The notes under the pieces are model-generated. The model was given only the letters and a program-made list of their open reading frames with translations. It made no database searches and had not been told where the DNA came from. Positions 58,056-64,000 of a stretch of DNA of 64,000 nt are shown here, piece by piece (positions within the stretch are counted from its first letter, which is position 1; the number at the start of each line of letters is the position of its first letter). The stretch comes from Caenorhabditis elegans. Taxonomy: Eukaryota > Nematoda > Chromadorea > Rhabditida > Rhabditidae. The stretch spans positions 11,470,001 through 11,534,000 of the forward strand of contig NC_003282.8 in the NCBI RefSeq assembly GCF_000002985.6, given 5' to 3'. Both the position numbers and the translations under genes were made by a program.

Positions 58056-60570
58056 ATGACAGACTCCGTTGAAATCTGTGCTGCTGTCATCACCGGTTTT
58101 GAAAAAGTTGCAGCAAAAGAGGTAAATCCTGAAAACTAGATAAAATATCTTACTCGAGTTCCTTCAGATTTCAAAATTATTTTCGCCTAAAAAATGCCAT
58201 CCAGGACGTGGAAATGTAAGATTTTCAATAGATCTGGAACGTGTAAACGAGACTCTGCAACTTCGATCAATCGATAATCTTTATATGGTTTTTTATGAAG
58301 AAACAATTGAAAAGCTGTCTGAAATGCAAAAAGAAGATGCATTGAAAACTATTCAATCGCAAATTTCATTTTGTAACTGGAAATTGGCAATTGAAGCTTA
58401 TCAATTGGCACGTGGAAACGCGATTAACGGAGGAAGTGAAAAGATTTTGAAACAGATTCAACAATTTAAAAAAGATCGAATATATAGTGAAGTTACGGAC
58501 GATTCACCCAAGTTTAGGTAATTTTTGAAATCAATATCAAAAATCCTTATTAAAATTTTCAAAAAAAATTAAAAATTCGAAATTTTATTGTGGTTTTAAA
58601 CTGAAAAAATTTGGTACATCTCACAAAAATTACAATTCAAAATTTTAGTTTTGAAATAAAATTTCAATTATTTTTTTTCCTAATAATTTTTATTTTTCAA
58701 AAGTTATGATGACTTTTTTTTCAGAGTAACATGCAAACGATGTGGAGAGAAAGAGATTCACAAATTCAGTTCAATGGATGCTGCTTCGAAGTTTGGAGCT
58801 GAAATTAATAATGCTTTTGGTTGGAAATGTAGTGTCAAAGAGTTCGATATAGAAGTAGTATTAAGGATTGATCGGAATAATGTAAGATCGGTGTACCTGC
58901 AATTTTACAAAATGAGATAGTGTTCTCCCAATCAATGGTGGAATTTTTCGATTTTTTTCAGTGAAAATCGAAAAACGAAAATTTTTGATTTTTCGATTTT
59001 CAAAAACCAAAAAAAAAATTCAGAAAATCAACCATAAAATATGATTTTTTTTAAAATCTAATATATTGATATTTAGATAAGAAAAAACATAAAAATTTTC
59101 TAAAAAGAGGAATAATGACCAAAATATTAAGATAATTTTTGAAAATCGAAAAAACGATAAAATACATTTTTTAATTTTTCGATATTTGAAAAATCGAAAA
59201 ATTTTCGCACCCTTGCTCCCAATATCTCTCATTAAAATTTAGGAATTTGCTTTATCTGAAAATAGCTAGCATTTTAGTTGGAAAAAATTTTCAGATAAAT
59301 CAAATTTTTTAAATACAGTATTCTATCAAGAACTTTTAATGAAAAAAATTGGGAAAATATTCCACGCTGGCTCATTTTGTAGAATTTCTGGTCAGCTGTT
59401 TTCTTTGAATTTCTTCTAATTCATTCATATTTTCAGATGACAGTAATGATGGCTCTGAACGAAGAATCTCTATTCAAACGTAATATCTGTGCGTATGGAC
59501 CAACTACAATGAGATCTACAATGTGTCATTGCATGCTTCAATTAGCTGATATAAAACCAGGAGATATTATTGTCGATGCAATGTGTGGAGGTGGCTCTAT
59601 TCCGATTGAAGGGGCAATTTCATGGAAAAATTCATTATTTTTGGGTGGAGATAATCATGAGATGGCAATGAGCAGATGTCTACAGAATTGGGTAAGAAAA
59701 AACGAAAATTTGAATTACCGCGGGTTCGTCTCGAAACTCCGCCCATTTCCGTGTTTTTATCATTTTCGGCGTAAATTATTCGTTTCGTCTCGCATTTGGC
59801 GTTCGGCAATTTTTTGTCGACAAATTCAGCAAATTGCCGATTTGCCGTTTTCCGAACATCAATTTGCCGAAAGTCTTTAGAGGGATAAAACTGTGCCTTT
59901 TTAAAACATTTCCTGTTAAAATTGAAATTCCATAATTTCACAAAAAATGTGCAAAACCATAGTTTCCCAAAATTTTTCGGTAGATTGCCGGTTTGCCGAT
60001 TTGCCGGAAAAATAGTTGTTTTTTTAAATTAGAAGCAAAACGAAGAATTTGTGTCGAAATTATTTCAAAAATGAGTAGATTAGCCACAATTGAAAATTTG
60101 CCATTTTTAAATAATAAATATTTTAAGTCGGCGAATTCATCGAGCTCCCGATCAAACTGCGACTTTCTCACTTGGGATGCTACAAATCTTCCACTACGCG
60201 ATAATTCAATCGATGCACTTGTCACGGATCTACCGTAATCATTTCAACGATTTTTCCACTTAAAAACATTTATATTTCAGATTTGGCAAGAAGATAGGAA
60301 GTACCACAGATAACAGGTTACTGTACCCGAGGCTTCTCGCAGAATGGAAACGAGTTTTAAGGAAAGGTGGACGATTAGTCTTGATGACTCATGATAAACG
60401 GAGTTTAGGTATTGTGAAAAAACTTTAAAAACCAGAATAATTATTTAATATTTGTAGAAAACTCATTCCTAAAAGATCGGTCTTCATGGCAAACTGACGC
60501 GTCTCATGTTGTCAACGTTGGTGGATTATCATGTCTTTGTATCTGCATGATAAATAGAAAATCTGATTAG
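58056..60570 (+). CDS. THUMP-domain tRNA guanosine methyltransferase (THUMPD3-like)
   Basis: Seven exons give 391 aa: 58056-58121, 58168-58517, 58725-58881, 59437-59691, 60128-60234, 60281-60408, 60458-60570. Residues 1 to about 190 form the N-terminal ferredoxin-like and THUMP region that grips the tRNA acceptor end. It includes CKRCGEKEIHKFSSMDAA. The Rossmann methyltransferase follows, with motif I DIIVDAMCGGGSIPIEGA, LTWDATNLPLRDNSIDALV and motif IV TDLPFGKKIG. The DLPF catalytic motif is the variant typical of THUMPD3, which with TRMT112 makes N2-methylguanosine at position 6 of tRNAs. The start of exon 5 relies on a TTTTAAG acceptor, the weaker of the two common worm types, so a few residues there are uncertain. 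AATAAA is at 60615. It converges with the next gene. Confidence 0.88.
58930..59215. repeat. TTTTTCGATTTTT inverted-repeat block in THUMP intron
   Basis: The left part has GAATTTTTCGATTTTTTTCA and GATTTTTCGATTTTC. The right part has the inverse, AAAATCGAAAAAACGA, AAATCGAAAAATTTTCGC, then CTTGCTCCCAAT opposite the left TTCTCCCAATCAATGG. It resembles the block in the catp-8 intron. Confidence 0.6.
59720..60010. repeat. TTTGCCG-type short tandem/inverted repeat in THUMP intron
   Basis: The intron 59692-60127 has repeated ATTTGCCG / GCCGATTTGCCG units on one side (59815-59875) and again at 59985-60008, with GGCAATTTTTTGTCGACAAA between. This is a nematode-style dispersed repeat fragment. An open frame across it on the plus strand is a consequence of the repeat. 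Confidence 0.5.
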
Positions 60571-60741
60571 ATTTCAAATTTTTAACATGCTTGTTTTGTT
60601 TATAAAATTCAATGAATAAATCAAAAATTCATTGGCTGGTTTCACATAAAAGGCACAAAATTTAAAAGTGAACATGATCAAATAGAAGACACCGGTTTGA
60701 AAAGAGAAATGGCGAAGATGGATGAGAGGAATCACGAAAAT

Positions 60742-63700
60742 CTAAACTCGATGAATGAAGTGCAATGATTTTTTATTGTTATTATTATTGATTTTTTCGA
60801 TTGTTGGTAGTTGAGCAAAATGAAATAATACCTATAAAAAATTGTTCAAATATATTTTTATTTGATTTAATACTTACTTCACTTGCATTCACTGCTTTCA
60901 GTACATCACTGTTACATCGAACTGATTTTGCTTTCGGTGGAATTGGTTGAAAGAATATTGAACTTTGAGTGGGAACGCAAACTGCACGAGTTATTCGATC
61001 ACATTCGGATTTCTGAAAAAAAAAATGTTTTCATACAAATAATTTTTATCTGAAACTGAGGTAGCTACCTCATGTTGTCAACGTTGGTGGATTATCATCC
61101 ACCGACTTCCTCTAGAGCCTGAAGCACTAATTTTGAATTCAATCCGTCACTTTCAAATTTATTTAAATTTTTAGGCATTTATTTAAATTTTTAGGCAATT
61201 TGGGTCAAACTGTCTAATCTTTCGTAAAAATCAAAAATGAGCGGTGCAAATCTCTTGTCAGTAAATCTACAAATCTGACTTTCAAACTACAGAATTAAGA
61301 GACATTTGAGACAAATTTTATTAGAAATTATGTGTCATTTCGTTAGAAAGCATTTAAAAGCCATGAAATACAATTTAAAACAAAATGTTTTTTTTTAAAA
61401 TTTCTATTGTAGTTTTGCCAATTTCTGAAACGCAGTTTTAAAGGCGCATGGATTTATTCAGATGGGTCTCGCCGCGAGAACAAGTTTCTGATAGCGGGTT
61501 ACGGTCTCTTTTTTACTTAGCTTTTATCTTCTGTAACATAGTGAACAAAATACTGGAGCGGGCACTAAAATTAACTAAAAAGTGCTACCATGTACTTTTT
61601 CTCACGGCGAGACCCACTCGAACAAAACTGTGGGCCTTTAAGAACGTGTTTCATAAAATTACAAATTCATGATATTGAGTTTTCATCTTAATAGTTGGAA
61701 TATCTTATTGAAATTTGCAGTTTTGTAGCTTTTCTGAGAGAGCCTACCGCCCACCTCCTTAAAATACCAAAAAATCAATACCTCTACATCTTTGCAATGT
61801 TGTATTAGATAAGGTTTTCCAGAAGCTAAACATGGCGATGATTCTACAATTTCATAAAATGCATTTAATTCGGCTAGCTGAAAATTTGGAATATAAATAC
61901 AAGATACAACTACAGTAATCCTTACTTGTTTTTTATTATGTTTCCACCTTCGAAATCTATAGACACAGAATATAGTTGTTATCAATAATCCAACTAATAT
62001 GACAGGAAGCAATGCAATAAGGGAATAATCTGAAACTGAATTCAATTATATAAATTATAGTTTTAATTTAAAAAAAAGTGGTTTTCTTTGCGTCTCTGTA
62101 TCTCTCTTACAGTACCTGAAACCACGTGAAGCCGACCATCGTTGACAACGAAATCGCGATGCGATGATTGAAATTTTCGAACGTCGAAAAAGTCCATCAG
62201 TGTAATTCGACGATTTGTAGAGTTTGAATGATGGGAAGTAGAATTGGAAGAGGACAGAAGAGATGATACTGTCGGCTCATCGCCCTCTTCCGGTTGACCG
62301 TTGACTTTCTACAGAAATTTCAGAATAAGAGGTCGGGAAGAGGATTTGTGGTAAGTTTTGAACAATTGATATAAGAGTTTTAGAAGTAATTAAAAGTGTC
62401 TAACTTCAGAACTATATCAGATTTTCAGTCAGAAGTTTTATGGCGAATATAAAAGTTTAAGTATTGTTGCATTCTTGAAACAAAAACTATATTTAAAAAT
62501 GGAATATCACCAGTTTAATCCTAAAACGATTAACTTATCAAAAATGCTTAGAATTTCTTCATTTACAGCCAAAAAGTGAAAGTTATATTACTCCACCATT
62601 CAATAATTATAATCAAAATATAAAGATTTGGACAATTTACCAAACAATTTTGACTGAAAGTTTCAAAAATATCAAAACAATTCTAAAGTGTTTTGTTTTT
62701 GACATATTTCAAGTATGGTTTTGCAGACCTTTTTAAATTTACAACGGCTCTAAATTATCGTAATTTTGTGAAAACGAGAAACATCAGCTTAAAAGTACAC
62801 AAGTATTTTCTAAGTGGGCTTCACCACCATCTTCGAAATTCAGATTACGTACATACATAGTCACATACTCAACTCCAAACTAAAAAAACTAAATTACCTC
62901 ACTACGTTTCCTCGGAATATTCCGATTCATTTTAGTTGAAGCAGGTGAGAAATCAAAAGAAATAATAATTATTTTTTCAGAATGTGTCCATTTTGGTTTC
63001 AGTCTCTTTATGTTTGAAAAAGAAGAGAAAATGCACCTAGGGACACGGAAAGATATCATATTTCTAACCAAATAGGACCACAGAAAACCAAAAGAAGGAG
63101 GTCGCTTTGTATGAAATTGGAGTGAAAAAATGCTCTATGGAATATAAGTTTTTAAAACAGGTGTTGTCAATTTTGATTTGTTTGGAAGAAAAAAACCATT
63201 AAATAATATCGAATAAAAATTTTGGATTTTACGAATTGGTAAAACTGCAACCCGCAAATACTCAAAGCTGCTCAGTACCAAACGTAGGAGAACTAATCAG
63301 CTTAAAATGAAATGTCATAAGCAAATGGCATAAGTCGTGTAAATTAACTTTCTATCCATGTAAAACCAATACAATAAAATTGGAAATATAATTTTAAAAT
63401 TTTAAGATCACTTGTTTATTTAGTTAAAAATTTCAACAATTAGATGAACCAAAGATGCGAAAAAGCATTAAAACCATTATATGGGCGGAGTCTGTTGAAT
63501 TTATGTAGAAATAGAAATGTCTTTTTTTTCAATGGCAAGCTATTAAAAAGTATTGGAAAAAATTGAAAAATACTCCTGTTATGTTGAAAGTTGAAAAAAA
63601 TTAAAGCAGGCACGACAACTTGGATTTTTTAAAACGTGGTGAGCATGTTCATGAGTCAACGGAAATTGATTTCACTTCCAGAAAGAAACATTGGGCTTGA

Positions 63701-63867
63701 TACATTTTCAAAAAAACCCAGAAATTTAAAGTTTTTAAAAGTTTCTCTGGATTTCGTTAAGCGACATTTTGACTTTTTAAAATTTAAATTATAACACTCA
63801 CTTCATCGATAAAGTTTTCAATAGAATATGGTTGATAAATCATAAAGGAATTGGGAAAAGTGTTCAT
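60742..63867 (-). CDS. Unrecognised single-pass membrane protein
   Basis: Six exons join in phase to about 227 aa: 63867-63802, 62308-62116, 62029-61926 (or starting 62035), 61877-61782, 61012-60878, 60831-60742. The N-terminal ~85 residues are polar with two N-glycosylation sites (SNST, SNST) and no signal peptide. One strong membrane helix follows (ALLPVILVGLLITTIFCVY), then a basic RFRRWKHNKK stop-transfer and a C-terminal part of about 120 residues with five Cys. The arrangement would place the N-terminus outside, without a cleaved signal. No domain was recognised. An alternative first exon, ATG at 62930 (MNRNIPRKRSE), also joins in phase. The 3' end converges with the THUMP gene. The gene could extend beyond the right edge of the window. 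Confidence 0.6.
61433..61648. repeat. Foldback element with GGGTCTCGCCGCGAGAA arms
   Basis: The left side has AAAGGCGCATGGATTTATTC and GATGGGTCTCGCCGCGAGAA. The right side has the inverse, TTCTCACGGCGAGACCCACT and GGGCCTTTAA. Length is about 215 bp, within an intron of the unrecognised membrane-protein gene. It is related to, but distinct from, the GGTCTCGACACGAC family. Confidence 0.65.
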
Positions 63868-64000
63868 TATTGAAATAACTATTTTTCCATTTTGTTTTGC
63901 CCATCGGCAATAACTTATTATTTAGAGATGAAAAGTTCGTAGAGAGACGCAGAAGAAAAAATGAAATTCAAAGTCCCTATGGGTAATTATTCTTGGGAAA

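Noticed and set aside
59993-60238. Continuous frame extending the THUMP exon 5 upstream to 59993
   Set aside because: The upstream part runs through a TTTGCCG repeat and breaks the methyltransferase alignment; the exon is better started at the TTTTAAG acceptor (60128), which is in phase with exon 4.
1-64000. CRISPR arrays, bacterial operons, phage or viral genes
   Set aside because: All genes have spliceosomal introns and eukaryotic families; no array of identical spaced repeats and no viral replication or capsid genes were seen.

Overview
This is a eukaryotic, AT-rich, intron-dense nuclear window. It has short introns ending in TTTTCAG, splice acceptors directly upstream of many start codons (trans-splice leader sites), spacing that suggests operons, and many small foldback repeats. 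This is nematode-style genome organisation. The protein content and reconstructed lengths (610, 1178, 156, 469, 211 and 870 aa) match, from memory, Caenorhabditis elegans chromosome IV around wht-2, catp-8, mbf-1, sms-1, gfl-1 and mep-1. No database was searched, so the species call rests on recall.

Layout. 0.4-3.3 kb (+): White/ABCG half-transporter wht-2. 3.6-9.2 kb (-): P5A-type ATPase catp-8. 9.6-10.2 kb (-): coactivator mbf-1, spaced from catp-8 like an operon. 10.9-12.3 kb (+): an Nse4-like SMC5/6 subunit. 13.2-28.2 kb (-): sphingomyelin synthase sms-1, with two alternative first exons and very large introns full of foldback elements, microsatellites and a poly-C tract. 30.7-32.1 kb (+): a candidate two-exon gene for a 91-aa secreted cysteine-containing peptide. 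34.8-39.6 kb (+): a two-pore-domain (TWK) potassium channel with a long N-terminus. 39.9-40.7 kb (-): a candidate neuropeptide precursor with an allatostatin-C/somatostatin-like Cys-x6-Cys core. 41-47 kb: mostly gene-poor, with exon-like remnants and a MITE. 47.2-48.25 kb (-): a ZYG-11/ZER-1-like fragment with an in-frame TGA. 48.6-51.0 kb (-): FOXRED1-like FAD oxidoreductase, divergent from gfl-1 (51.3-52.1 kb, +), a YEATS protein. 54.6-57.5 kb (+): zinc-finger protein mep-1. 58.1-60.6 kb (+): THUMP-domain tRNA methyltransferase. 60.7-63.9 kb (-): an unrecognised single-pass membrane protein.

Functionally this is a mixed housekeeping cluster: chromatin and genome maintenance (gfl-1, mep-1, Nse4, mbf-1), membrane and lipid biology (wht-2, catp-8, sms-1), mitochondria (FOXRED1-like) and tRNA modification. 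Neuronal-type genes (TWK channel, two secreted peptides) lie in the middle. The items most worth a second look are the two small secreted-peptide genes, the 100-bp-arm palindrome in an sms-1 intron, the duplicated Nse4 3' end, and the 30-bp exact copy of THUMP coding sequence inside the neighbouring gene's intron.
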